Source: Anoplolepis gracilipes
Lineage: Eukaryota; Arthropoda; Insecta; Hymenoptera; Formicidae
Direction: 5' to 3'
Assembly (NCBI RefSeq): GCF_047496725.1
Contig: NC_132983.1
Coordinates: forward strand, 8,000,501-8,064,500
DNA: 64,000 nucleotides
Each line of letters opens with the position of its first letter. Position 1 is the first letter of the stretch. Positions 1 to 11,531 of this stretch are shown piece after piece. A program made the position numbers and the translations under genes. The notes under the pieces are model-generated. The model had not been told where the DNA came from and did not search any database. It saw only the letters and a list, made by a program, of their open reading frames with translations.

Positions 1-21
1 GCTGCCTCTTCGTCCCCCTTA

Positions 22-1835
22 GTGATACCAGGGAAGAGAAGAAAGGGAGGAAAAAAGAAAAGAAAAGAAGGGAAACAGAGGGACGCACCTCCCTCCACAT
101 CCCAAGTCGCTTGGGAAATGGATAACCCCCTACAGGTCCCGCTCTCAAGCGACGAGGATAAGAGCTGGGGTGGGAATATGGAGGTGGAGATGGAAAGGGT
201 GCTGCCTTTTCCTCCTCCCCCCCCCATAGTAACGAGGGTGAAAAAATGGCACCTGTCAGAGATGGGAACGCAGACATGGTGGCCATAATAAGGTCGGTCA
301 TGGAGGAGATGAAGAAGGACCTTATTGAGAGTGTGACCGTTCCTGTCCCCAGGCAGACTCAGAAAATGGTGTCTGCAAGGTTTGAGGTCTTAGAGGAAAG
401 AGTCCCTCTCCTTCCAGAGAGACCTCTAAGACCGACCCTGACCCGTGATGAAAAGAGGGCAGGACGGATGCCTCAACCTCCTCAGCTGGGCCCTCCAAGG
501 AGAAAGAAAAGAAGAAGAAAGGGAAAGGAGAGGAAAAAGTAGGAAAGGATCAACCAGGGAAAAAGAAGGGATCCAAGACAACGGCATTTGTGCGTGCCTC
601 TAAACCCGAAAAGGGGAAGAAGGGCAGCAAGGCTGTTCCCCCGAACCCTCCTCCCTCTAAAGAAAGGAAACAGGAAGGGAAACCTGTGAAGGATAAAGAG
701 CTCCTCAAGAATAACCCGCCGAGCAAGCTTACCTTCGCGGAAGTGGCCAAGCAAAAGCCAGCCAGAGATCCAGCTCAGGCTGGACCGCCGGCGAGAAACT
801 CTGGAGGTGGAAGAAAGGAGAAAACCCAGCTCTGGGAGAAGGGAAAAGGAAGAGGGAGAGGAAAATCCCCCATAGATCGGCGGCAGTGACCATCACACTG
901 CCGCCATTTACGGGGGAAAAAGACATCATCATGACAGAGGTGATGTCCCGGGCGACGAAAAATATCAACCTCCGGGAAATGGGCATCGAACATCTCCGCC
1001 CCAAGCGAACCATTACCGGAGGTCTGTTATTAGAGATCCCGGGGGAGAAGAATACCCCAAAGGCAGATAAACTGGCGGGGCAGCTTTCCAAGCTCCTGGA
1101 GGGCTTGGGGGTCAAAATCTTCAGACCCAAAAAGATGGCCGAAATAAGACTCTCGGGCATGGACGAGTCGGTCGACGCGGAGGCCATCTCACGCGCAGTA
1201 GCTGAGGCGGGAGGCTGCACGGCGGACGAGGTACAGGTGGCGACCCCTAAGAAGTCCCAAAGGGGACTGTTAACAGCATGGTGCCGCTGCCCCGAGACTG
1301 CCGCCCATAAAGCGGCTCAATTGGAGAGGATAGCAGTGAGGTGAGTGAGGGCGAGGATTGAGCTCCTTCGGCCTCGCCCACTCCAATGTTATAGATGCCT
1401 GGAATTCGGGCACACCAGACAGGAATGTAAGTCGGAGACAGATCGCAGTGACTGCTATTACCGATGCGGGCAAAAGGGTCATCGGCGGCAAAATGCGAAG
1501 GGAACCCTCACTGCACAGTATGTGCAGATAAGGGTCTCAAGGCGGCGCACAGGATGGGTGGGATTTCCTGCCCTTTGGCCAAAAAAGCTCCGCAGAAGAA
1601 GACACAAAGACTGGGCTCCCAAACCCAGCCAGTCAACCCCTTTCAGCCAAGTCCCAAAATCAAGGGAAGAGAAAGGATAGAAGAAACAGGAGGGAGCAGC
1701 CAAACCCAAAACGCTCCCCCCCTCCTTAAAGCATCTTCCAGGGAGGAAATCCCGAGGAGAAGCCCGATCACCTCAACCCCAGACCGGGCGGAGGAAGCGA
1801 AGGGCTCGGAGGACACGCCCATGGAGGTGGCGTAA
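22..1835 (+). pseudogene. LINE A ORF1, gag-like nucleic-acid-binding protein (broken)
   Basis: The coding trace moves between frames: a Lys/Arg-rich N-terminal part (22-542), a basic segment with the short motif LTFAEVA near 727-747, a globular domain at 886-1344 and then zinc knuckles from 1345. The 886-1344 domain resembles the one at 28630-29036 in LINE C (shared LLLEIPGEK / LEIPGEK and KMA.IRL.G.D motifs). A single in-frame TGA at 1342-1344 separates it from the first knuckle, CYRCLEFGHTRQEC (CX2CX4HX4C). The second knuckle starts CYRCGQKGH and is interrupted by a frameshift near 1490; a third, HCTVC...H...C, is in the shifted frame. Such proteins coat LINE RNA to form the RNP. Not functional as it stands. 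Confidence 0.75.
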
Positions 1836-1888
1836 TGACCTTCCGAGTTCTTTAGATAAACGCCAATCACGACGCCACGGCACAGGAC

Positions 1889-4800
1889 TTGCTTTGCCAA
1901 AATGTGGCGGAGTGGAACATTGGTCTGGCGATAGTCGCAGAGCCGTACTTCGTCCCTAGCCGTGCCGATTGGCTGGGTGACGGGTCGGGCTCCGTGGCTA
2001 TCGTGAATGGAGGCGGACCCAAATCTCCCACTTTCATGCTACTGGAAAGAAGGGATGGTTACGTGGCAGTGGAGTGGAGGGAGACGGTTGTGGTGGGTAT
2101 GTACTGCTCACCCAGCCGGGGTCTCCCAGTCCTCGAGGGACAAGGTGGGGGGAGTGGTTCGACGCTCCCTTCACCGCCCAGTCGTAATAGCCGGGAACCC
2201 CAATGCCAAATCTGGTGAATGGGGTTCCCCAGTGACCAATGTGAAGGAAGTGGCCCTGGTCAAGTGGGCAGAGGAGATCGGCCTTGAGGTGCTCAACCGG
2301 GGCAGAGCTTTCACATACGTGCGGCACAACAAAGCGTCAATTATTGACATAACGCTTGGAAATCCGTTGGCCGCATGGTGAGGGAATGGAGAATTCTGGA
2401 GAGAGAGGTGACACTATCAGATCATAAGTATATTTGGTTCGACGTCGCCGACCCCCCCAGAGGTCGACTAAAAGAGGTGCGCGAGAGGAGAGGCCAGCAT
2501 AGGCCCATTAAATGGACCAGAAAGAAGCTGGACAAGGACCTCCTAGCTGCAGCCGCCATCGCCAAAGCCTGGACATGGTCCGAAGATGAAGACAGGTTAG
2601 GGAGCGTAGATAAGGGGGCTACCAAGCTCCGGGGTGCATTGACAGAGATTTGTGATACAGCAATGCCCCGGTGCAAGGTCGCTCCTAGGAAACCCACAGC
2701 ATACTGGTGGTCGCCTGAACTGGCTGCGCTCCGTCAGGAGTGCAACAGGGATAGGCGACGTTATGTCAGACGCCGCGGGGGTAGAGGAGGCGGTTTGGCG
2801 ATGGCAAGCCCACTGGAGGAGGAATACAGAGAGAAGAAGGTGCTCCTCCGGCGGGCTATAAAGAAAGCCAAGGCCAGAGCCTGGGATGAATTGTTGGAGA
2901 CGATCGACGGAGATATATGGGGCCGCCCCTATAAGCTCGTAAGAAAAAAGCTGAGTGAGGGCGGTCAACCGTTGACCGAGCGTCTCCAACCCCAGTTTCT
3001 CCAACAGGTGATAACAAACCCTCTTCCCAAAGGGCGAGGGAGAGATTGGGGAGCTGGGATAGCCTCCGATACTTCAGGACGTACAATGGTCCGAAGAACA
3101 ACACGGAGTGTCGAAGGCTGAGATGGTCAGGGTCACCAGAAGGCTCCGGAGCAAGAACACTGCTCCGGAGCCGGACGGCGTCCCTGCGAAGGCTCTGGCT
3201 TTGACTATGGAGGTCCTTGGGGGAAGCGTCCGCTCACTTTTTAACAACTGTTTGAGGAGCGCTTCCCTTCCATATGGAAGGAAACGAGGATGGTGATGTT
3301 GCCGAAGAAAGGCAAGCTCGCGGAGTTACCCTCAGCATACCACCCCATGTCTCCTGGACGAATTAGGCAAAATATTTGAAGGAATACTAGCCGATCGTAT
3401 CAAGAGGCACTTGTCCCGAGATGGTCCCGATTTGACAGAGAGCCAATTTGGTTTCCGAGAGGGCCGGTCCACTGTTGATGCAATATTGCGGGTACGGGCC
3501 TTCTCGGAAGAAGCGACGTCGCGGGGAGGGTTGCATTGGCGGTGTTTCTGGACATTGCCAATGCATTTAACTCCCTCCCGTGGGAGTGTATCCGGGCGGC
3601 CCTAGAGTTTCACCGGGTCCCCGGGTACATAAGGGAGGTGGTTCGGGACTATCTAAGGGACCGATGGATCGCATATCCGGTGCGGTATGGAGTAGTGGAC
3701 TGAAAAGATGTCCACAGGGGGGTTCCACAGGGGTCGGTCTTAGGACCACTCCTGTGGAACCTCGGGTATAACTGAGTGTTCCGCGGGGTCCTTCTCCCGC
3801 GCGTATTGCTGGTCTGTTACGCAGACGACACCTTAGTGATCGCCCGGGAGAGGGATTGGCGCAGCGCCATCCTCGTTACGAAGGTGGCGGTGAGGCATGT
3901 CGTATCTCGCATCCGAATGCTGGGTCTCAAGGTGGTCCTCGAGAAAACCGAGGCCATCTAGTTTGCCGGGCCTCGGAAAAAGGGACCACAACAGACTCAG
4001 CTGAACATAGACGAAGTGGCTGTCGAGATCCGAAAGGAGTTAAAATATCTCGAACTCGTTTTTGACAGTCACTGGGGCTTCGTGAGAGGTTGGCCCCTCG
4101 AGTAAGGGCATCGGCCAACAGTTTGGCCAGGCTGATGCCCAATCTTAGGGGACCTGGGGATAGGGCGCGCCGTTTCTACATGGGAGTAGTCCAATCAATG
4201 GCATTGTACAGGGCTCCCGTGTGGCTCGAAAAGGCCAGAGAGAGTCGCCTCTGCAAAAAAAGTCTTAGTGGACGTGCAGAGGCGGCTGGCCATCAGTCAT
4301 CCGGGGGTACAGGACCATCCCGGTGGAGGCGGCGTGCGCGGTGTCGGGCAGCCTTCCGTGGATGTACACGGACTTCTACCGTGAACGCATCGCCGCCCTC
4401 GAAAACGGGAATGAGGACGGGGACTGCCCGGCACCGCTGCGACGCGGAGCTCATATCCGACGAGTCCGTGCCCGACGGCGTATGATAGAGGAGTGGAGCC
4501 ATGAGCTGATCGAGGCCAGGAAAGGCCTATACGCCGTCGGGGCAATCTGACCCGTTTTAAGGGAATGGGTCGGAAGAAAACACGGGTCGCTCGGGTACCG
4601 TCTGGTGCAGATGCTCACCGGGCACGGGTGTTTCGGTGAGTGTCTGCACCGCATCGGACGCGAAAACACGACAAAATGTCATCACTGTGGAGACCCGGAA
4701 GACACGGCAAAACACACACTGGAGGTGTGTACAGCATGGGACGAGAATCGCCGTGCCCTCCGGTCGTAGGGCAAGACGTCTCCCTCCCGTCACTAATCGT

Positions 4801-4969
4801 GGCGATGCTGGAGGGAGACGACCAATGGAGAGCGGCGGCCTCCTGCGAGAACGTTATGTCTCGGAAGAAGACTGACGAACGTGAGAGGGAGGAGAATGTA
4901 AATGCCCCTCCCTCTCGGAGAAGGAGGGGAGAGGCGGCGAGGCGGGCTTACGCTGCCCGTCTAGTCTAA
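1889..4969 (+). pseudogene. LINE A ORF2, endonuclease-reverse transcriptase (broken)
   Basis: Domain order is preserved across several frames. Endonuclease pieces: AEPYFVPSRADW near 1940, GNPNAKSGEWGSP near 2190 (family consensus GDFNA, so an acidic residue is altered), IIDITLGN near 2340 and SDHKYIWF near 2420. Reverse transcriptase pieces: NTAPEPDGVPAKAL near 3150, LTESQFGFREGRST near 3430, FLDIANAF near 3548 and CYADD with YADD at 3818-3829. The C-terminal knuckle CHHCGDPEDTAKHTLEVC (CX2CX8HX4C) lies at about 4677-4730. At least six frame changes make it non-functional. The product would nick target DNA and prime reverse transcription on it. The order EN-RT-CCHC fits the R1 clade. Confidence 0.8.
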
Positions 4970-5377
4970 CTTCCCTATGCCGTCCCTTCTCCGGGGTCGC
5001 AGGGGCGCGGGTGCGGTGAACATTCGCGTCCCATTGCACCGTGACTCAGGGATGAGACGGCGTTGCGTGGTGGTCCCGCAACGCCGCCATCGGTGCGGCA
5101 CCGGACGTCTCTGAACGTCCGATGTCGCCCGCGCGAAAGGGGATCCTCCCTCCTCCGACCCTTAACGAGGCCGAAGGACGGATGACCCGGCGGGGACGGG
5201 TCCCGGTAGAATGCAAGAGCGACCCCGGGACCTGTCCATTACCGCAGCGAGGACCACCGATAGGTTTTAGTGGGTAGGCTCGGCCATAACTAATTAGCCG
5301 GGAGTGTCCCACATATCCTCTGGGAGTTCCCGCTTCCAGAGAAATGCGTAATGCATTTCCTATCAGTAAAAAAAAAA
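4970..5377 (+). repeat. LINE A 3'UTR with stem-loops and A tail
   Basis: This GC-rich noncoding 3' region contains an inverted repeat around GGCGTTGCG...CGCAACGCC at 5059-5087 and the block GAATGC(A)AGAGCGACCCC near 5208. It ends TTTTAGTGGGTA, a GGGAGT-CCCAC segment, GCGTAATGCATTTCC and an A run. The same terminal block occurs near 7170-7340, 34140-34489 and 37640-37812. That makes it the probable recognition region for the family's reverse transcriptase (known behaviour of R1/R2-type RTs; the role here is inferred). Confidence 0.65.
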
Positions 5378-7340
5378 GGGTTGAGACCTCCCCCCGACGG
5401 CACACCACCTTGACGTGGTGGGGGGGGGGCTCATGCAGAGGGTGATCCCGGCGTGGCTGTCGGGTCTTAGGACCCAGAACTCCTGGGTGATCCCGAAGGG
5501 TGCTAAGAATGTGCCAAAACATAGTATGGGCAAAACCAAGCGTAATAACGCCACGGTTACGGATGCTGTAAACCGGTAAGGGGGGGATTATTGTCCGTGA
5601 TGCCCCCTCGTCGTCAACCTTCGAAGGGCTACCCGGAGACTTGATGGCGAGGTCTCCGGGGGCATATACGATCGCCAAAGATCGTTAGGAAGACCTCCTG
5701 GAGGCGGTTAAGTCCAGCCGAGAAGGGAAAGAGGAATTTGTGGTGGACCTTGGTAAGACCGTAGATGACCTTACCGCCGAGGACAGGCAGTTGATGAGGA
5801 GCGCCCCGGCCTGTGTCCGACGGTATTTGGATGCGGTTCTCAGCGAGTACAAGCGGGTGACGGAGGCCATGCTTGGCATCCGTCAGAAAGCGGAACACCT
5901 CTTGGATGATCCCCGCTCCAGCAGGGTTCCACACCGGGTGTTTCCACGAAAGTGGATGCTTCCACACAAGAGGAGACGCCCGAGTGCTTAGAGGGAGTTG
6001 CGAGAACCCCGTATCCCTTAGGGGATGCGGGATCTTTCCGCAACACTATTAGGGAAGAGGTGAGAGCCGTCTTAGCTGAAGAGCTGGACGGTCTTCACCA
6101 GGAAGTCCGGGCACTTCGGAAGTGCTTGGAATCTTTCACCCCCCGCGAGGGGCATACTGCCATGCCCTCTTGGGCAGAAGTGGCGGGGAAAGGAAGTGGA
6201 AGAAAGAGAAAGGCGGCTCACCAAACGTCTGGTCCGGGGGTCCAGGCGGTGAGACCGCAAAAGAAGGAGGGAACGACTCCGAGGGTATCCCCCCTGTGAA
6301 AGAAAAGGGACCTCCGGGTCAGCCTTCCTCTCCTGCAGAGGGGAGGAAGAAGAAGAGAGGGAGCGGCACCGATGCCCCCTTGAGGTGTTTTAAATGCCTC
6401 AGGGGGGGCACATTGTTGCCGCCTGCAGGTCCGGAGTGTACCGGGGCGACCGGTGGTACCGGTGCGGCGTCCCCGAGCACTTCAAATGGGGATGTCGGGG
6501 GGCGCCCAAGTGTGCTTTATGCACTGATATAGATGTCCCCGCCGACTACGCCCTGGGTGGGGGTGAGAGGTGCTCCTCGTCTACGGAGGCGGGGAGTAAG
6601 AGGAAGAGGCGAAGGGCGCCTCCGTCGATGTGGAGAGGGCGTCTGCCCCGGTGGAGGTGGAGGCGACCCAGAAGATGGAGGTGTCTCCTGTAGTGGAGTG
6701 TGGGAAGACCGGTTCATCGGCTCCTCCCTCCCCAGGAGACTCGGTTGCCACCTCCATTATGGAGGTGGAGGAGTCCCCCCACCCAGGGGAAAACATGCTT
6801 CCCCATCCAAACGGATGAGGAGGCGATGGAGGAGCAGGAAGGGGCAAAACATAGTCTTCCCCCCTCTCTCCCAGGGGCAGTGAACTCGGGGGGTTTAGAA
6901 CCCCCCTCGGACCCAACTGGCCTTAAGATCCGGCCAACAGGGGGGAAATGAGAGTCATCTCACTTTCCCCCCAGGGACCAAGGAGGAGTGGGTGAGGGAA
7001 CACTCACTCCCCATTGCATCTTGGTCCCAGGGAAGGCGGCGGGGTTGCGTGGTGGTCCCGCAACGCCGCCGATGATGCGCCGCTGAAAATTCTCTCAGTG
7101 GTGTATCAAATGGGAATGGAAATCCCACCGATCATCTGGGGGGATAGGCGGGGGTGGGCCCAGGTAGAAATGCGAGAGCGATCCCAGTGTCCACCCACCT
7201 TACAACCGCCGAGAGGACCACCGTCTGGTTTTAGTGGGTATACCCCGTTAAATAGGGGGAGTTCCACAAACCCCCGGGGAGTTCCCGCTCCTCGGGGGAT
7301 GCGTAATGCATTTCCAGACGTTAAAAAAAAAAAAAAAAAA
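5378..7340 (+). mobile_element. Gag-only R1-clade element, copy B
   Basis: It starts GGGTTGAGACC immediately after the A run of LINE A and ends in an 18-A tail at 7323-7340 preceded by the family 3' block. The interior holds a 5' region with the hairpin CCACCTTGACGTGGTGG (5404-5420), a decayed gag with zinc knuckles, and then a 3'UTR. There is no endonuclease or reverse-transcriptase sequence. Copy E (36110-37812) has the same organisation and the same junction between gag and 3' region, so this looks like a non-autonomous family, not a random deletion. It would depend on an ORF2 supplied in trans (inference). Confidence 0.65.
5650..6720 (+). pseudogene. Gag-like ORF of copy B (broken)
   Basis: Coding traces lie at 5740-5991 (helical, Glu/Arg-rich), 5952-6299 (with PSWAEVAG near 6166, matching the LTFAEVA motif of LINE A gag) and 6370-6693. 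The last contains knuckles: CFKCLRGG followed in a shifted frame by GHIVAAC (together CX2CX4HX4C), then YRCGVPEHFKWGC, whose first Cys is replaced by Trp, then KCALC. At least three frame changes break it. Downstream sequence to 6900 is GC-rich and open in several frames with no recognisable domain. This is the only protein the element encodes. Confidence 0.6.
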
Positions 7341-7360
7341 GAGGGTTGAGGCAGGCCTGA

Positions 7361-7862
7361 TGAGACGAATCAATTGGTGTAAAGAAGACACATAATTATG
7401 TTAAAGTAAAAATGTGTAACTGTTGCAAATTCAGATTTTTACTTTAACATAATTACATGTTTTAATTATGCCAATTGATTCGTCTTGTTATTCTGTGCAT
7501 AAAAGTATTAGAGTAAGATAATCAAAAAATGAATATTTTTATGAGATAATTTGTATTTTATGTCAAAATACTGCAAATTTGAAGCCTTATAACTCAAAAA
7601 ATACTTAATGAAAAATACTTTGTCATAAGTGTTTTGGAAAGTTCTCGAGATGAGCTACAAGAATATGTAAAAATATGTAGGGTGTTCTATTTAAAAAACT
7701 TGAAGTGACCTTCACGTGACCTTCAAATGACTTTTTAAGGTCAAACTAATGGTACCATCTTATGGCCCCCTCGAAACCATACAACTTTTGTCTGAAACAT
7801 TTTTCTCTCCCAGGCTTGGTTTTCGAGATATTCGACTGGATGGATTAAAATGGTCCACCCTG
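7361..7862 (+). repeat. Truncated copy of the 878-bp foldback element
   Basis: From TGAGACGAATCAATTGG to TGGTCCACCCTG this matches the centre and right arm of the complete palindromic element at 61681-62558. The left arm is missing, and the piece starts about 20 bp after the A tail of copy B. The central arms are still self-complementary (TTACTTTAACATAATTA against TAATTATGTTAAAGTAA). No ORF. Confidence 0.8.
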
Positions 7863-8904
7863 TATGTAGTTTTTCACTTATTTCAAGTCTAAACTTCACC
7901 AATTTTGCAGATTGCAACGATCATTGTTTTTCCACTAACAATATTACCAGGTCAGTGACTTCAATCTAATGTTGACTCCGCTCCTTGATAAAACATTAAT
8001 ACATACTCATCGGAGATAATTTTATGCGAGTTAAAGGCTTAGTTAAAAATTTATGTATATATTATTGATGTTTTCATGTAAAAACTTTTTAGTATTATAA
8101 TTTAAATATTGCGCTGAAGAAGACTCAAATTTGAGCTCGAAACATCCGCATTATAATTAATTAGGTGTATTTTTATTTATAACTTTAAGTTTTAATTATT
8201 GTCAATAGTTGTAGCATTTTTGTTCATGCAACTTTACGTTTTTGTGTAAACATAACATAAATTGTCATAATAATAATTAGATACTGATATTTATTGTGAC
8301 TTATGTATGATTAATTGTTATCAAAATATTTTATAATTTTTTTCAAAAATTCTGTAATTTCATTTATAATTTACACCTAACAATGTTTAATTTTTAATTT
8401 GTATAATTTTCGTTATTTATTACTCATTCCGATTGTACATGACTCTTACCTGCTCTTTATTGCCGATTATATTATTCTTATTTTTTATTAAAGATCTCCT
8501 ATGCTAAAGAAAAATATAAGGAGCCAAGAGAAAATCATAATTTCATAAATGACTAACAAATTGTGAAAATTGAATTATAATAATAACCTCTTCCACATAG
8601 ATGCTATAATAAAAGTAAAATGTCAATAAGAAATATGTGATACAAGAGAGAAAATGTCAATAAGAAATATGTGATACAAGAGAGGAAACTAAAAGAAATC
8701 CAAATATGAAAATGTAATTAATAAGTAAAAAGAAAATAATTAATGATGAGATATAATAATTACAAGAATGAATATTAACTTTTATTGTAGCAAAAATAAT
8801 AAGCCTCTCTTGCTGTAAAATGAATTATAATATAAGAGTACAAAATTATTTTATAAGACAAAGAGTCTCTCATTTGCGTATCAAAAAATCAATAATTGGA
8901 TGAC
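7863..8904. other. AT-rich noncoding DNA
   Basis: I see no gene. It contains a 34-bp perfect tandem duplication (8617-8650 and 8651-8684, beginning AAAATGTCAATAAG) and, at 8111-8149, CTGAAGA followed by a CTCA/TGAG stem and CGAAAC, which faintly resembles a hammerhead ribozyme core. The last 100 bp resemble the sequence just before leader repeat L at 45460-45640. Confidence 0.5.
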
Positions 8905-9808
8905 GGCGAGAAAGACTCGATGAAACCGAATATTATTCTTATCTACCGACGCAGAGATTCGACGAAGCTAAATATTATAACAACTCGCTTTTGAAATTTA
9001 CCGCTAGATACCAACTTATAAACTTTGCAATTTTCATCGAACCTATTAAGATTATGAAGAGCTCGCCGCTTCTGATGTCTTCGAAGGCGGAAAATTCCCT
9101 CACCAGGATCCAAAAATCCATCTCCATCCGGACAAAGTAGCCAACCCGGGAAATCTTGGGTCCACCGGATGATGCCTGTAGGGAGGCAACCCTGCAGTGG
9201 GGACGGACCGAAGGAAGTCAGTCGATCTTGCGGACGAAGTCAGTCGTAATTCAGCAGTCGTATTAAACCATCACAATAAGAAAGTCGTCTCCGAGTTTTT
9301 ATTCACTGCGTCCTAAAATCAATTTGAACTTAGTTCGTCAGCTATTTTGTGTCTTCAAGGTAGATCTTTTAATAATACTTTATTTTCTCGTCTTTGTGAC
9401 TTGTCTTATATTATAATTTAGAGCTGCGACTCACTCTACTTTATAATTTAGAATTAATACTTTATTGTTAATTAATTCTCAATTTCTGGTACAGTGCGGT
9501 TGTACCCTTTTACTTTTATACTATACTCGCAATCTGTAAAATTTTCAAGCTTTTAAAATACATAGTTGCTTATTTCACGATATTCACAAGTTCATTATTT
9601 CAAAATAGTGACCCTTCACTTTCAACCAGTATTTAATATAATTAATTTAATATTGATTAAATATTTAACGTACGTCTGGATCTTGAGCGTTAGCGAGACC
9701 CGTGCCTGGGATAGAGCAGAGTGACGTGCCCCTCGTGTTAGTTCGAGCAGAGCTGAGACTTAGTCGATGAGCTGCTTGAATGTCGCTTGATCCAGATTGT
9801 CAGCCTAT
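8905..9808 (+). repeat. Leader repeat L, copy 1
   Basis: This stretch is closely matched by 38690-39570 and more loosely by 45640-46620. Shared blocks include GATGAAACCGAATATTAT, AGTGGGGACGGACCGAAGG, TACAGTGCGGTTGTACC and GAGACTTAGTCGATGAGCTG. In the other two copies it leads into a short ORF starting MPSSRR or MPGTHR. Here it is cut after CAGCCTAT by the TGTTACGTCC-ended sequence that follows, so the ORF is absent. It looks like the R/U5-to-leader part of a retroelement (inference). Confidence 0.65.
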
Positions 9809-11531
9809 TGTTACGTCCTGGATCGCGAGCGAGGTGCGGTTGCGGTGGTTAGTGTACGCGGATCGCGGTGGCCGAGCGGTAAACCTGTCACGATCAGTGT
9901 AGCGGTGCACCGAAAGCTGGCCGTCGGGACGTAATGGGTAATGAGGAAGATGTGAAGTGAGTAGACAATGAGTACAGATTGTTTACGTATACTAATTTTT
10001 ATGTATTTATCATTATTTTATACTAAACATACATATACAGTTATATTTTTTTATATTTTACAAGACGAGTGGACGACTAAAACACGGACGAGTATCGGGA
10101 GGCGAACTGACAGGTACTTCAGCGGCCGGCAAGATGCGTACTCGCCCGAAAAAGGCTGAGAGGAAAGGATTCTCGGTTGCGTAATGCCGAAGTCTATCAA
10201 CGGCGGGGGCACGGGCCACGGACGGTATTCAATAGGCGGTAAGGGCCTATATGAGGAAGTGACGGCCCCGCTGCTGGATGCCGGTGGAGTGACAGCGTCG
10301 TGGAACGGATCAGGAGCCGAGGACTCCGCCGTATGGTTTCCCGGTGGAGGGTATGTGAAATACCCGACGGATGCTGGGTTCTGACTATCCGGTGGAGACG
10401 CAGCCGTTCGGACCGTTAAATAAGAGCCGCCTTGGTATAGCGACCGGTGATGATAAATACATGAGGCGTTTCAGTTGATGAGCGCGCCCTGATCGACGTG
10501 ACCGACCCATGACGCAGCTAAGGAGGTAAGCGAAATTATAATCAAAGCCATGGTTGCATACACGGGGGAATATAGACAGGGGTTAGGGATAGTAACGCGA
10601 GTGATGAAAAAGGAAAAAGAGAAGAGAAAAAAAAACACACACAGAACCAAAGGGGTCGGTTATGATAGGTGATAAGGGGCTCGTACACGCGCTAATGGTA
10701 AATTGCTAAATGAGTTAACTTGACTTTATCTGACGGGTTGTTGGGACAGGGTGAGCCTTAATGAATTTACTTTAATTTAATATTTATTTTATATTTCAGA
10801 CCAAGAAGAGCGATCGAAGGAATTGTAAGAGACGCCCTGAGAAAGGCGCGGTTCGTGGACTGAGAAGAGGCAGATCGCCCTGAGAGAGGCGCTCCTCAGA
10901 GATGAGAGTCGTTCGCCCTGAGAGAGGCGCGCGACGTAGGAAGGATGTAGATCGCCCTGAAGGAGGCGCACTACGGCTTAGGGTAAGGATGGTTATCGCT
11001 CTCTGTCTAATGACACTCCCTATGAAGACGTCTGAATAAAATATTAATCTCTTCAATTATATGTTACAGATATCTGAGGCTCCGGGTATGTCAAGGCGGA
11101 CGTCGCGGACCTTGTCACAGGTGAGCGGATAAAGAAAAAGAAAAGAGAGAGAAAAAAAATAAAAGAAGACGCTATAAGGAATACAAGAACGTCTTGGAGG
11201 AGGCGCGCACCGACGCGGGATAACCGGAACGCTCTGAAAAAGGCGCGCGTCGCCGCAGGATGAAAGAGAGAGCCCGATGTAGGCGTAAAGGAAGGATGAC
11301 CTCGTCAGATAAGTAGCACTAATTTGCCCGATACTTTCAGTATTAAAATTAGAATAGAAAGCTTGTCTCGATATTTACAGGTATATAGACGCGAGAGGTT
11401 AACGGCGAGAAAGATTGACACCGAGAAGATGACCGATGCCCAAAATGGACAGGGGCCGCGAACTGACACAGGTATACATATTTCGAGTAAATTACACGTA
11501 TACAATATGGTTAATGATTACACGAATATAT
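9809..11531 (+). mobile_element. TGTTACGTCC-ended repeat segment with hairpin array
   Basis: It begins TGTTACGTCCTGGATCG inside leader repeat L and runs to the next terminal motif, TGTCACGTCCAGCGCC, at 11532. About 850 bp (10680-11531) recur inverted at 21590-22430. Four units CGCCCTGA(G/A)(A/G)(G/A)AGGCGC start at 10833, 10876, 10914 and 10953, with two decayed ones at 11189 and 11230; each can form a CGCC/GGCG hairpin. Splice-like borders are frequent (see findings). No reverse transcriptase, integrase or transposase motif is visible, so the class is unknown. Confidence 0.5.
10184..10384 (+). CDS. Unrecognised 66-codon Gly-rich ORF
   Basis: The reading starts ATGCCGAAGTCTATC and is rich in Gly (Gly-Gly-Gly three times), ending in a Pro/Tyr stretch. 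It lies in a GC-rich patch inside an otherwise AT-rich repeat, downstream of an exon-like block with a possible acceptor (10063-10064) and donor (10114). I do not recognise a domain. The start with Met-Pro recalls the MPxxRR ORFs elsewhere in the window, but the rest is not basic and does not align by eye. It may be a chance ORF. Confidence 0.15.
   Translation: MPKSINGGGTGHGRYSIGGKGLYEEVTAPLLDAGGVTASWNGSGAEDSAVWFPGGGYVKYPTDAGF

Larger units (their letters stand above)
1..5377 (+). mobile_element. R1-clade LINE, copy A (5' end outside window)
   Basis: This non-LTR retrotransposon is read left to right as gag-like ORF1, endonuclease/reverse-transcriptase ORF2, a structured GC-rich 3'UTR and a short A run at 5368-5377. 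CCHC knuckles in ORF1, an apurinic-type endonuclease, a YADD reverse transcriptase and a C-terminal CCHC knuckle in ORF2 are the layout of the R1 clade (R1/TRAS/SART relatives). Every ORF is broken by frameshifts or stops, so the copy is dead. A second, gag-only element starts directly after its A run. I infer the clade from motif order; the family name is not determinable by eye. Confidence 0.8.

Noticed and set aside
5046..5678. A 210-codon minus-strand ORF.
   Set aside because: It lies across the LINE A 3'UTR and copy B 5' region, antisense to both, and crosses an element junction.
9860..9900. GTGGCCGAGCGGT resembling the A box of a tRNA-Ser or tRNA-Leu.
   Set aside because: No B box (GGTTCGA) or cloverleaf follows within the expected distance.
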